The notes: generated by a model from the letters alone, not told the origin. Counted from the first letter of the stretch, positions 1-7,464 are shown. The stretch is DNA of 9,781 nucleotides from Coprothermobacterota bacterium (GCA_026389415.1 JAPLHX010000201.1:1-9781); one strand, 5' to 3'. Made by a program: numbers and translations.

Positions 1-142
1 TTCAGACTGACGAGGGACATCTTGCCTTTCGTTCCCGATTGGAATGCCCGCGAGACGGGCGCATGCAATCCCCGCCGCATCCATCCGGTCCTGCAGTGAC
101 TGCGGGGCGCTGTCTGGTGGAAGGCGGTTTTGTCAAGTCGAT
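1..142. other. Region downstream of tpiA; no assigned gene
   Basis: This is the only stretch without a recognised gene. On the minus strand, two reading frames stay open to the window edge. One starts at ATG 84-82 (MDAAGIACARLAGIP...), preceded by AGGA at a spacing of 4. The other starts at ATG 20-18 (MSLVSL...), preceded by AAAGG at a spacing of 4. Neither is long enough to identify. A short hydrophobic gene such as secG, which follows tpiA in some bacteria, would fit the second start, but that is only a guess. A 5-bp inverted repeat (46-50 with 56-60) has no T-run after it, so it is not an intrinsic terminator. Transcription may continue past the left edge. Confidence 0.5.
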
Positions 143-898
143 CTAGCCTTGAAAATGGACGATCCGAAGGAATTCCGCAGCCGAGAGACTGGCGCCGCCA
201 ATCAAAGCACCGTCCAAATTGGGCATCGCCATTAAGGTATCGATATTAGATGCCTTGACACTCCCGCCGTAAAGAATGCGAATCGCTTCACCCACAGCGG
301 AGCCCCAGCGTTCCATGGCCAGGCCGCGCAGGATTGCATGAACTTCCTCCGCCTGTTCCGGTGTGGCATTGCGGCCGGTGCCAATGGCCCATACCGGCTC
401 GTAAGCGATCACTAAAGAGGTGGTAGTCTCCGCAGACAGCGCGAAGACAGCTTGGAACTGACGTTGCACTACAGCCAATGTCTGCCCCGCTTCCCGGTCC
501 TCCCATCGCTCGCCCAGGCAGAAAATGGGCGTCAGGTTCCACGCCAAGGCACGGGCCACTTTCCGCGCCAGGCATTCGTCGGATTCCAGAAAGAATTGCC
601 GCCGTTCTGAATGGCCGACGATGGCGTATTCCACTCCAAGTGAGGCGAGCATTGGCGCTGAGACTTCACCGGTGAAGGCTCCGCTATCCTCTTGCCAGAC
701 ATTTTGTGCTCCAATCTTCACCGGACTCTCCCTGGTTCGACGCACCGCTTCCGCCAGATAGGGGAAGGGGGGGCAGAGGACTACAGTCCGATCCAGTTCG
801 AGTGGAACGTTCGCCACGATCTCCGCAATTAACGTTATCGCTTCATCGAAGGATTTGTGGCATTTCCAATTCCCGACGAGGATCTTGCGCCGTTTCAT
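143..898 (-). CDS. tpiA: Triose-phosphate isomerase
   Basis: This cytoplasmic glycolytic enzyme interconverts dihydroxyacetone phosphate and glyceraldehyde 3-phosphate as a TIM-barrel dimer. The 251-residue length is normal. All catalytic parts are visible: the GNWK segment with Asn10 and Lys12, His96 in VGHSERR, Glu167 in AYEPVWAIGTG (start of the flexible loop 6), then the phosphate-binding YGGSVK (about 210-215) and GALIGGASL (about 230-238). I chose ATG 898 over an in-frame TTG one codon upstream. GGGAG lies 6 bases before the ATG, and the ATG shares a base with the cdd stop (TGATG), implying coupled translation. The usual glycolytic partners gap, pgk and gpmI are not next to it on the cdd side. 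Here it is the last recognised gene of the run. Identification is near certain. Confidence 0.98.
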   Translation of the reverse strand: MKRRKILVGNWKCHKSFDEAITLIAEIVANVPLELDRTVVLCPPFPYLAEAVRRTRESPVKIGAQNVWQEDSGAFTGEVSAPMLASLGVEYAIVGHSERRQFFLESDECLARKVARALAWNLTPIFCLGERWEDREAGQTLAVVQRQFQAVFALSAETTTSLVIAYEPVWAIGTGRNATPEQAEEVHAILRGLAMERWGSAVGEAIRILYGGSVKASNIDTLMAMPNLDGALIGGASLSAAEFLRIVHFQG

Positions 899-1311
899 CA
901 ATCACTCCCTGGTTGGCCGAGCAAAGACTCTGGTGTGAAGGGGAAGGGGAGCAGGCTGCTGCTGTCGGTCAGCATTCGTTCCCCAGCCAAATTTGCCAGC
1001 AAAATGGGCATCCCTGGGGCCAACTCCACCAGCACCTGGCGGCAGGCACCGCAGGGGGAAGAGAAGGTGGGGGCGTTGGTCACAATCGCCAGGGCGAGGA
1101 ATCCACGTTCTCCCATGCTATAGGCGGAGAACAAAGCCACTCGTTCCGCGCAAATGGTCAGCGGGTAACTTGCGTTCTCGATGTTTATGCCGCGATAGAT
1201 TTTGCCGGATGCTCCAAGCAACGCTGCACCCACCGGGAAATGTGAATAGGGGGTGTAGGTCATCTCCCGCGCTGTCTTGGCTTCTTCCATTAAACGATCC
1301 CAATCAATCAT
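898..1311 (-). CDS. cdd: Cytidine deaminase
   Basis: It hydrolyses cytidine and deoxycytidine to uridine and deoxyuridine plus ammonia in pyrimidine salvage, in the cytoplasm. The 137-residue size is that of the short homotetrameric class. The substrate-binding NIEN segment (43-46) is followed by the zinc site: Cys54 and catalytic Glu56 in TICAER, and Cys87 and Cys90 in PCGACRQ. Three cysteine ligands are typical of tetrameric bacterial enzymes. The C-terminus carries the LLPFPFTPESL motif common to the family. ATG 1311 is supported by AAGGAG six bases upstream, which lies inside the preceding CNNM gene. The two genes overlap by 8 bases. cdd is a normal member of the Bacillota ybeY-dgkA-cdd-era neighbourhood, but here three CNNM genes separate it from ybeY and tpiA follows it. 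Confidence 0.97.
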   Translation of the reverse strand: MIDWDRLMEEAKTAREMTYTPYSHFPVGAALLGASGKIYRGINIENASYPLTICAERVALFSAYSMGERGFLALAIVTNAPTFSSPCGACRQVLVELAPGMPILLANLAGERMLTDSSSLLPFPFTPESLLGQPGSD

Positions 1312-2557
1312 TCGCCTCTCCTTGCGGCAGGTTCACTTCAATCTTTAGCAGACGGTTTCCCGCCATTTCCGACACGCGGAAGGCAATTCCCTCGAAGGTG
1401 ATTTCTTCCCCCACTTTGGGTATGTGCTGGAACAGACTGTAGAGCAAACCCCCAATCGTGTCATATTCTTCCGAGATCAGTTCTCGAAGTGCCAGCTCTC
1501 CCAACTCGCGCAAGGTCAGGCCGGCTGATACCATGTAACGACCGGTTCCCAATAACTGAACGGGTTCCGCTTCTTGATCGTGCTCGTCGTGAATCTCCCC
1601 TACAATCTCTTCCAGTAGATCTTCCATCGTCACCAGGCCTTCCAAGCCGCCGTACTCATCCACCACCAACGCGATTTGTGTTTTTTTGCGCTGCATTTCC
1701 GCCAACAGCTCGGAGATTTTTTTACTCTCCGGCACAAAAAAGGGTCTACGCAGGACCGAGCTCAGTGGTATATTTCCCTTTCCCTCCAGACAATAGGGGA
1801 TGGCATCCTTTTCCAGCAGGACTCCCATGATGCTATCCATCGTTTCATGCCAAACCGGCATCCGGGAATGACCCGTTTCTACCATCCGGCGCAGCGCTTC
1901 CTCCAACGGGCGTGTGTCTTCGATCGCCACCACATCAAGGCGGGGAACCATCACTTCGGATACTTCCTTCTCCTTAAAATCGAATATGGAGGAGATCATC
2001 TCCCGTTGCGTAGTCTCCATCGAATCCACTTCTTCCCGAAAGTCCGCTAAGACGCGGACATCCTCCTCGTCTTGGGGATCGTTGGATGCGCGCAAGCGAA
2101 ACACTCTCTGCGCGATCCATTGCAAAGCGCCTGCTAATGGTCGCAGAATACGGGCTGCAGACAAAAGAGGGAAAAGCCGCACCAACGTTTCCAACGGACG
2201 ACTGACGCCGACCGTGCGAGCGACGAATTCCGCCAGTACGAGCAAAATGGCCCCCAATACGATCAGACCCCAGAACCAGCCCGGAAAGGATTGGAAGTGC
2301 GAGATCCACCAGAAGAAGAGGACCGCGTAGAGGAACAGAAACAAGTAATCCCCGACCAACAGGATGGAGAGCATCGGGCCGGGAGATTCCCTCCAGGCGA
2401 GGAGATGGTGGATGCGTGGATGTTCTGATGCCAACTCCCGCCGTAAACGATTCTTGGAAATAGCAAGAAAAGCCGCACTGCAGGCTGAAAACCCCGCAAC
2501 ACCGAGCAGCGCGATTAGGATCAACAGCGGACCAACAAATGTACTCCAATCGTTCAA
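1304..2557 (-). CDS. CNNM/CorC-family protein, third copy, degenerate membrane domain
   Basis: This 417-residue membrane protein has the DUF21 (CNNM) domain at about 5-155, a CBS pair at about 200-325 (EVMVPR, then VVDEYGGLEGLVTMEDLLEE) and a C-terminal CorC_HlyC domain at about 330-408. Family members are Mg2+/Co2+ efflux-linked transporters regulated by ATP-Mg binding to the CBS pair. The cytoplasmic half looks intact. The membrane half has lost the usual signatures: FSASETA is FSACSAA (23-29), GNxLAN is GDYLFL (69-74), and GEILPK is AEFVAR (109-114). A non-transporting or regulatory role is possible, but that is inference. The start is TTG 2557, with AGAGG ten bases upstream. No ATG or GTG lies in frame between the previous gene and this TTG. 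The gene follows the second copy after 24 bases and overlaps cdd by 8. The family call is firm; transport activity is doubtful. Confidence 0.9.
   Translation of the reverse strand: MNDWSTFVGPLLILIALLGVAGFSACSAAFLAISKNRLRRELASEHPRIHHLLAWRESPGPMLSILLVGDYLFLFLYAVLFFWWISHFQSFPGWFWGLIVLGAILLVLAEFVARTVGVSRPLETLVRLFPLLSAARILRPLAGALQWIAQRVFRLRASNDPQDEEDVRVLADFREEVDSMETTQREMISSIFDFKEKEVSEVMVPRLDVVAIEDTRPLEEALRRMVETGHSRMPVWHETMDSIMGVLLEKDAIPYCLEGKGNIPLSSVLRRPFFVPESKKISELLAEMQRKKTQIALVVDEYGGLEGLVTMEDLLEEIVGEIHDEHDQEAEPVQLLGTGRYMVSAGLTLRELGELALRELISEEYDTIGGLLYSLFQHIPKVGEEITFEGIAFRVSEMAGNRLLKIEVNLPQGEAND
1318..1323 (-). promoter_or_regulatory. Ribosome-binding site of cdd
   Basis: AAGGAG lies six bases before the cdd ATG (1311) and inside the last codons of the upstream CNNM gene, whose stop is at 1306-1304. 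It fixes the cdd start and shows that the 8-base gene overlap is real. Confidence 0.8.
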
Positions 2558-2580
2558 GCGGTACCAACCTCTGCTGATCG

Positions 2581-2610
2581 ATTATACCGGTTTGGCCAAG
2601 CGCAGACCAA
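2581..2610 (-). promoter_or_regulatory. Candidate sigma-70/sigma-A promoter before the third CNNM gene
   Basis: On the minus strand an exact TATAAT (2586-2581) overlaps the TAA stop of the second CNNM gene. TTGGTC (2610-2605) lies 18 bases upstream as a weak -35 match. A start of transcription a few bases after 2581 would give a short leader containing AGAGG before TTG 2557. It could drive the third CNNM gene, cdd and tpiA apart from the main operon. The -35 box is poor and a chance TATAAT is possible, so confidence is low. Confidence 0.3.
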
Positions 2611-3796
2611 CACGCCTAACAGATCGAACCGTAGCGTTTAGCACCACCAGCTCCCCATTGGGAATCGGAAAACGCTGACCGGCGAGCGGGATTGCCCCAC
2701 TGATCTCTTCCAATGCGCCACCTAGAGTATTGGCATGCACTGGTAGGAAAACTTGCCATCGCTGGGCCAACTCGCGCAAAGGAATCCGCGCGTCCAGAAC
2801 CCATTCTCCCTCTTCTCCCGGTACAATCAGAACCCGCGGCTGCTCGAATTCGTCCCAAATCTCCCCCACGATCTCTTCGGTTAAATCCTCCAGCGTAACG
2901 AGACCCGCCACCCCTCCCCGTTCGTCCAACACGCAGACGATACTTGTTTGCACGGAACGCATCTGCTCAATGGCCTGGGCAATCGGCAAGCTCTCCACTA
3001 AAAAGGTGACCGAACGAGCATACTCCTTGGCTTGTGCGCTGACCGGCGGCGAAATCCCTAAGAGGTCCTTCAAAAAGAGAACCCCGGTCACCTGGTCAGG
3101 GTTTTCGGCGTAGAGGGGAAAACGGGAAAAGCGAAGACCACGACATTCTTCCAGCACCTTGGCAACCGATTTTGTCTCCGGGAAAGAGTGCATCTCCACG
3201 CGGGGAACCATCACTTCTGCCAAAGTTAAATCGGAAAAACGAAGGGCATTGCCCAGCATTTCTCGTTCGCCAGCGCCGTAAGCATGGGCCAGCGTTTCCA
3301 GCTCTTGCCGAGAGGTGTACGAATCATTCCGACCAAACAGAGGGAACAGGCGACGGAAGAAAGCCAGGAACCCATTGATCAGGAAGCTAACCGGCCAAAA
3401 CAGTAGAAAAAGTACCAACAATGGATAGAACAGCAGACGGGAGGTGTGCCCTGGAAACCTTGCTGCCAGACCCTTAGGGATCAGCTCACCCGCGTAGAGA
3501 GTCAATACGGTCACCACCACCATGGCGATCACTGTCCCGCTTGATCCCCACCAGGAAAGGAATAGCGATGTAATCGCCACAGAACCCGTGATATTAGCCA
3601 GGTTGTTACCCAACAACAGTGGTGTAAAAAAGCGTTCCGGTTTTTGCCATAGACTCGCCATCAACCTGGCTTGCTGGTTTCCTGCTTTGGCCTGCACCCG
3701 CATTCGACTTTTGTCCAGCAATGTAAAGGAAGTTTCCCCCGCGGAGAATATTGCGGAGGCGACCAGGCAAACTAAAAACAGAAGGATCTCGGTCAA
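2582..3796 (-). CDS. CNNM/CorC-family ion transporter, second copy
   Basis: This 404-residue membrane protein has a DUF21 (CNNM) domain (about 1-155), a CBS pair (about 190-315, with EVMVPR and LDERGGVAGLVTLEDLTEE) and a CorC_HlyC domain (about 325-402). Homologues are Mg2+/Co2+ efflux-linked transporters once annotated as hemolysin-like. The membrane signatures are kept: FSAGETSF (17-24), GNNLAN (63-68) and GELIPK (103-108). The usual DEYGG of the CBS region is DERGG. An ATG at 3856 would add 20 polar residues encoded inside the upstream gene and has no well-placed ribosome-binding site. I prefer TTG 3796: AGGG lies seven bases upstream, it overlaps the previous stop as TTGA, and it gives the usual hydrophobic N-terminus (MTEILLFLVCL). 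The gene sits between its two paralogues. Substrate and direction of transport are not decided by sequence. Confidence 0.92.
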   Translation of the reverse strand: MTEILLFLVCLVASAIFSAGETSFTLLDKSRMRVQAKAGNQQARLMASLWQKPERFFTPLLLGNNLANITGSVAITSLFLSWWGSSGTVIAMVVVTVLTLYAGELIPKGLAARFPGHTSRLLFYPLLVLFLLFWPVSFLINGFLAFFRRLFPLFGRNDSYTSRQELETLAHAYGAGEREMLGNALRFSDLTLAEVMVPRVEMHSFPETKSVAKVLEECRGLRFSRFPLYAENPDQVTGVLFLKDLLGISPPVSAQAKEYARSVTFLVESLPIAQAIEQMRSVQTSIVCVLDERGGVAGLVTLEDLTEEIVGEIWDEFEQPRVLIVPGEEGEWVLDARIPLRELAQRWQVFLPVHANTLGGALEEISGAIPLAGQRFPIPNGELVVLNATVRSVRRVGLRLAKPV

Positions 3797-4986
3797 TGCT
3801 GAGCCCTGACCAATTCCACGCGCTGTGGTGTGGCTTTCAGGACGACCAACTGCCATTCACCCAGACCGATCCGTTCTCCTTTTTGCGGAACGTGCCCCAG
3901 AGTTTGCACGATATACGTTGCCAAATTGTCAGATTCCTCTGGAAGCTCCAAACCCAGTGGACGCAGATCCTCTCGTCCGATTCCGGCGTGAAGCAGGAGC
4001 GCTCCGTCTTCGAATCGCTTCCAGGTGAAGCGAATTGTGTCATGTTCGTCCCAGATCTCCCCCACAATCTCTTCCAGCAGGTCTTCCAGTGTGACAAGGC
4101 CGGTCGTGCCTCCGTATTCGTCCAACACCAAAGCAATGTGACTCTGATGCGAGCGAAACTCGGCTAAAAGGTGAGCCAGTTGGATCCCTTCCGGTACGGC
4201 AAAAACCGGACGCAACAGTGCTTTTATATCCGTTGCCTCACGATGGGCAACCAAATCCTTGGCGTAAAGGATACCGACGACCTGATCCAAGGTCCCTTCG
4301 TACACGGGAAGGCGGGAAAGACCCTGTTGTTTCAGCAAAGAAACAGCTTCCATGGGGGAGGCCTTCGATGGTAAGGCAATCATTTGTGGACGAGGAACCA
4401 GGATCTCTCCGGCGGTTTTTTCGCCCAAAGACAGGATTCCTTTCAGATAGTGCAGCTCCAGCGTCGTGACCAAACCATCCTGAGCTCCTTGCTCGGCTAT
4501 TGCCTCCATTTCTGCCCGATTCAGCGGGGGGAGTTTTTCGGTCGATCGACCGACCAGGCAATTCACACTTCGCTCTCCCGCCCAGCGAAACAACTGAGTT
4601 ATGGGAGAAAGAAGAAAGATCAGGACGCGCAGAGGTAGAACCAGGAAAAGAGCTGTCCCTTCCGGGATCGAAACGGCGATGGTCTTCGGCAGGATCTCAC
4701 CAAAAAGCAATACCAAGGCTGTCATCACCACCGTAGCCCAACCCAGCACGGGTTCTCCCCATTGCGCCAACACATAAGCAGTTGCCAAGGAGGAGAATGT
4801 TACATTGGCCAGTGTATTGCCCATAAGGATTAAGGATAAAAAGTGAAGCGGCTGTGCGACCATCTTCGAAATCCGAGCAGGGATCGCGGAGGGCATTCGT
4901 TCTTTTCCCAAAGAAAGGAATGCCGTCTCGGAGGCGGAAAAAATGGCCGAGCAAATCAAGAGAAAAACCAAGAACGCAGGGATCAT
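3793..4986 (-). CDS. CNNM/CorC-family ion transporter, first copy
   Basis: This 397-residue protein is the most canonical of the three paralogues. The DUF21 domain (about 1-150) carries FSASETAF (16-23), GNTLAN (56-61) and GEILPK (96-101). A CBS pair follows at about 192-312 (EILVPRPQM, LDEYGGTTGLVTLEDLLEE). A CorC_HlyC domain ends the protein (about 318-394). The family exports or regulates Mg2+ and Co2+ across the cytoplasmic membrane; the CBS pair senses ATP-Mg. ATG 4986 overlaps the ybeY stop as ATGA. No clear ribosome-binding site precedes it, so it probably relies on coupling to ybeY. Adjacency of ybeY and a CorC-type gene is also known in Proteobacteria (ybeZ-ybeY-corC). Those CorC proteins lack the membrane domain, whereas this one has it. 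Confidence 0.95.
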   Translation of the reverse strand: MIPAFLVFLLICSAIFSASETAFLSLGKERMPSAIPARISKMVAQPLHFLSLILMGNTLANVTFSSLATAYVLAQWGEPVLGWATVVMTALVLLFGEILPKTIAVSIPEGTALFLVLPLRVLIFLLSPITQLFRWAGERSVNCLVGRSTEKLPPLNRAEMEAIAEQGAQDGLVTTLELHYLKGILSLGEKTAGEILVPRPQMIALPSKASPMEAVSLLKQQGLSRLPVYEGTLDQVVGILYAKDLVAHREATDIKALLRPVFAVPEGIQLAHLLAEFRSHQSHIALVLDEYGGTTGLVTLEDLLEEIVGEIWDEHDTIRFTWKRFEDGALLLHAGIGREDLRPLGLELPEESDNLATYIVQTLGHVPQKGERIGLGEWQLVVLKATPQRVELVRAQH

Positions 4987-5387
4987 GTCAGATAGTTATA
5001 CGCTCGGTCTTCCATCGCCCTTTGTTCTTCCGGAGTGGAATCGTCGAACCCGCAGAGATGTAAGATGCCATGTGTCACAAGCAAACGGACCTCGAAGACG
5101 AAGGAATGACCATACGTCAACGCTTGACGCTGTGCTGCGTCCAAGTTGATGTAGATATCCCCCCACAAATGCTCGCCCGTGACCCCGATCGAAAAAGCCA
5201 GCACATCCGTGAATTGGTCTCGGCAACGGTAGATCCGATTTAAGCGCCGGATCCATCGGTCCTCCGTCAGAGTAATCGAAAATACGCCCCGCTTTCTTTC
5301 CTGGACCAAAATGCGCTGGACCAGCTCAATCAGCGGTTTTTTGGCGACCTTCAATCCTGGATGTTGGAGGTTCACGAAGATGGCCAT
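4983..5387 (-). CDS. ybeY: Endoribonuclease YbeY (rRNA maturation factor)
   Basis: This metal-dependent RNase of the UPF0054 family takes part in 16S rRNA 3'-end processing and 70S ribosome quality control in the cytoplasm. The 134 residues are somewhat short for the family. Visible motifs are FTDVLAFS (about 59-66), GDIYIN and the metal-site segment HGILHLCGFDD near residues 106-116. The usual metal site is H-x3-H-x5-H (GYDH); here the third position is Asp. Other lineages show variation at this position, so the protein may still be active. ATG 5387 is supported by a strong AAGGAGG nine bases upstream and begins 62 bases before the pgpH stop, in another frame. The stop overlaps the first CNNM gene as ATGA. 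Confidence 0.95.
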   Translation of the reverse strand: MAIFVNLQHPGLKVAKKPLIELVQRILVQERKRGVFSITLTEDRWIRRLNRIYRCRDQFTDVLAFSIGVTGEHLWGDIYINLDAAQRQALTYGHSFVFEVRLLVTHGILHLCGFDDSTPEEQRAMEDRAYNYLT

Positions 5388-7464
5388 TTTCTTTTTCCTC
5401 CTTGGCCGGGTATTCCGGTCGAGGGTGGTAGGTTGAGGTCAGTATCCGTACAAAGACTTCCTCGATTTTCTCCAAGTCGCGGAAGCTGAGCTCTGACTTT
5501 GCCAGTTGGCCGTCTTCAACCCGGTCCTCAAAGAGGTTCTCCACCGTTTTGGCAATCCGTTCCGCTGTTTTCTCCTTCAGCGATCGGACCGCGGCCTCGA
5601 CGCCATCCGCCAACATGAGGATCCCCCCTTCTTTGCTTTCCGGCAAAGGCCCGGAATAGCGGAAACCCTCTTCCCCCAGCTCTTCCTCCTTGAAAACGGC
5701 CATCCGGTAGAAGTATTTGGTAACGCTGGTTCCATGGTGGCTGAGAATCAAGCGAACCACTGGTTCCGGGACGTTGGCACTGCGAGCGATTTCCGCCCCG
5801 TCTTTGGTGTGTGCCAGGACCACCTGGGAGGACAGCTGCGGGCTAAGCCGCTCATGCGCGTTCTCTCCGCCCAGTTGATTCTCCGCGAAATACCCCGGTC
5901 GGACGACCTTGCCGATATCGTGGAAATAGGCTGCAGCTCGGACCATCACCATGTTGGCGCTGATTGCCGATGCTGCGCTTTCCGCTAAACTAGCCACCAT
6001 CACACTGTGTTGGTAGGTCCCGGGTGCTTCCAGTAGAAGCCGTTTCAGCAAGGGGTGATTGGGATTGGCCAGCTCGATCAAATGCAACGGAGAGGTCAAG
6101 TCGAAGATGCTTTCCGTTAAGGGTACCAACAGGATGAAAACTGCGAATACACTGGACAGAATGCCATTGGCGAATGCCCAACCTGCAGCCTCTGCGGTCA
6201 TCACACCCATTCCGCTGATTAATCCCACGGCCCCTACGGTGAAAGCGAGAACCAGTCCGGACATCAGACCGGCACGCAGGAAATCGGAAGTGCGCAAAAC
6301 CTGGCGGACCGCATAAGCACCCACCGCACCACCTAGAAAGAGAGCAAAAGCCATCAGGAAGTCGTTACCCTGGATCAGACCTACGCCTAGGGAAGCACAA
6401 GCGGTGAATACGAGGGAGAAAGGCAGGTTGAATAATGTTGAAAAGGCCATAGAGGCCAGTGGAACTGGCGTAAGATAGGTGAAACGAGCGGGTAGAAACC
6501 GGCCGGCCAAGATCACTAGAGCAAACAGAATCCCCACGAACAGTAGACGCCTCTCCGTCAGAAATCCACGGGTGAAAAAGGAAGAAAGAGCCACCCAAAC
6601 CACAAACAGCGCTAAAGCGATCAAGACGGTACCCACCAATTGCTGCCAAGGGAACTGCTGTCGGGTAATCCCCAAGGCCTCCAGCGCGGGCAGGTTCTCG
6701 GCCGTAACCGCCATATCCTTCTTCAGCACGACTTCCCCTTTGGAGATCTGCCTTCGAACGGGATCCACTGCGCTACGAGCAATCTCCTTGCGACGTTCCG
6801 TCTCCTCTACATCCAAGGTCAGATTGGGAGAAAGAACAACCCGGCAAATGGATTCCATCACGATTTTATCATCAGGCAAAAGACCGAGGACAATTACTTT
6901 TTCATGAATACGGACAGGCAACGAGGGCAAGTCATCTTCTTTGATGCCTCTCTCTAGGAATTGGAGCGCAATATCCATCGTGTACGAGAGCAGGGTTGTG
7001 TAGATTTTTGGGTTCAGTTTCAGTGCGGACTCGATGGCGGACGGATCGAACGATGCGGGCAATGCTTGCTGCAAGCGGGTTCGTTTCTCTTCTTCCGGCA
7101 GCGTGGCATTGCCCGCGATTTGCTCGATGATGTTGATGTAATTGTTGATTTGGGTTCGAACAAGATTTTGTCTGGCTGTCGTAAAATCCTTGTTGTAGAC
7201 GGGCATCACCGATTGCTCGGCTAAATCTTGCAAGGCCTTGGTCTTCTCGGGGTCGATGTAGACGACAGTCCGCGGGGCAATCACGTCCTCTTCGGCCACA
7301 TCACCCATGGCGAGGCCACGGGATGCCGGAAAAAGAGTGGAGGCCAACAAGCCTACAAACAGCAAATAAAAGACGAACACCATCAGAAGAAGGCGCAATG
7401 TACGGCCTTGCAACAGGAAGCGAGATTTTAGTTCGACCCCCCGGCTAGTTGGATGTCGATTCAT
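5326..7464 (-). CDS. pgpH: 7TM-HD cyclic-di-AMP phosphodiesterase PgpH (YqfF)
   Basis: This integral membrane phosphodiesterase hydrolyses the second messenger c-di-AMP to pApA. The 712 residues follow the family layout. A first membrane segment (about 22-44) is followed by a large extracytoplasmic 7TMR-HDED region (about 50-270), a block of membrane helices (about 274-450) and a cytoplasmic HD domain (about 480-640). Metal and catalytic residues are visible: His486 (GTYQHSV), His515-Asp516 (YFHDIGK), His552 (LAHTKDG), His576-His577 (SHHGTS) and Asp620 (LADGVEAA). ATG 7464 lies three bases after the rpsU stop and lacks a clear ribosome-binding site, so coupling is likely. In the classical Bacillota order phoH lies just upstream; it is absent here. 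The polar last 20 or so residues overlap ybeY and are probably not under family constraint. Function is well supported by the HD signature. Confidence 0.96.
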   Translation of the reverse strand: MNRHPTSRGVELKSRFLLQGRTLRLLLMVFVFYLLFVGLLASTLFPASRGLAMGDVAEEDVIAPRTVVYIDPEKTKALQDLAEQSVMPVYNKDFTTARQNLVRTQINNYINIIEQIAGNATLPEEEKRTRLQQALPASFDPSAIESALKLNPKIYTTLLSYTMDIALQFLERGIKEDDLPSLPVRIHEKVIVLGLLPDDKIVMESICRVVLSPNLTLDVEETERRKEIARSAVDPVRRQISKGEVVLKKDMAVTAENLPALEALGITRQQFPWQQLVGTVLIALALFVVWVALSSFFTRGFLTERRLLFVGILFALVILAGRFLPARFTYLTPVPLASMAFSTLFNLPFSLVFTACASLGVGLIQGNDFLMAFALFLGGAVGAYAVRQVLRTSDFLRAGLMSGLVLAFTVGAVGLISGMGVMTAEAAGWAFANGILSSVFAVFILLVPLTESIFDLTSPLHLIELANPNHPLLKRLLLEAPGTYQHSVMVASLAESAASAISANMVMVRAAAYFHDIGKVVRPGYFAENQLGGENAHERLSPQLSSQVVLAHTKDGAEIARSANVPEPVVRLILSHHGTSVTKYFYRMAVFKEEELGEEGFRYSGPLPESKEGGILMLADGVEAAVRSLKEKTAERIAKTVENLFEDRVEDGQLAKSELSFRDLEKIEEVFVRILTSTYHPRPEYPAKEEKENGHLREPPTSRIEGRQKTAD
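5397..5403 (-). promoter_or_regulatory. Ribosome-binding site of ybeY
   Basis: AAGGAGG lies nine bases before ATG 5387, inside the pgpH coding region. It is among the best Shine-Dalgarno matches in the window and fixes the ybeY start despite the 62-base overlap. Confidence 0.85.

Noticed and set aside
46..60. Inverted repeat GCCCG-CGAGA-CGGGC as a terminator after tpiA
   Set aside because: The stem is only five pairs and no T-run follows on the minus strand.
88..108. Longer hairpin around GCAGT-G-ACTGC
   Set aside because: In the minus-strand RNA two pairs become C-A mismatches, the stem is weak and no T-run follows.
131..136. TTGACA on the minus strand just after tpiA, as a -35 box
   Set aside because: No TATAAT-like hexamer occurs 16-18 bases downstream.
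706..1442. Long plus-strand open frames opposite tpiA and cdd
   Set aside because: They are antisense shadows of clearly identified genes and show no recognisable domain.
1974..2567. 197-codon minus-strand frame inside the third CNNM gene
   Set aside because: It overlaps the intact CNNM frame, and its translation lacks family motifs or membrane pattern of its own.
1940..3217. 18-base direct repeat (1940-1957 and 3200-3217) as a recombination or mobile-element trace
   Set aside because: Both copies encode the same conserved MVPR region of paralogous CBS domains, so homology explains it.
1304..4986. Calling the three CNNM proteins hemolysins
   Set aside because: The name is historical; the domain layout is that of CNNM/CorC ion-transport proteins and nothing shows haemolytic activity.
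5382..5407. GGCCA/TGGCC inverted repeat spanning the ybeY start
   Set aside because: It has only five pairs around a 16-base loop that leaves the ribosome-binding site open; likely chance.
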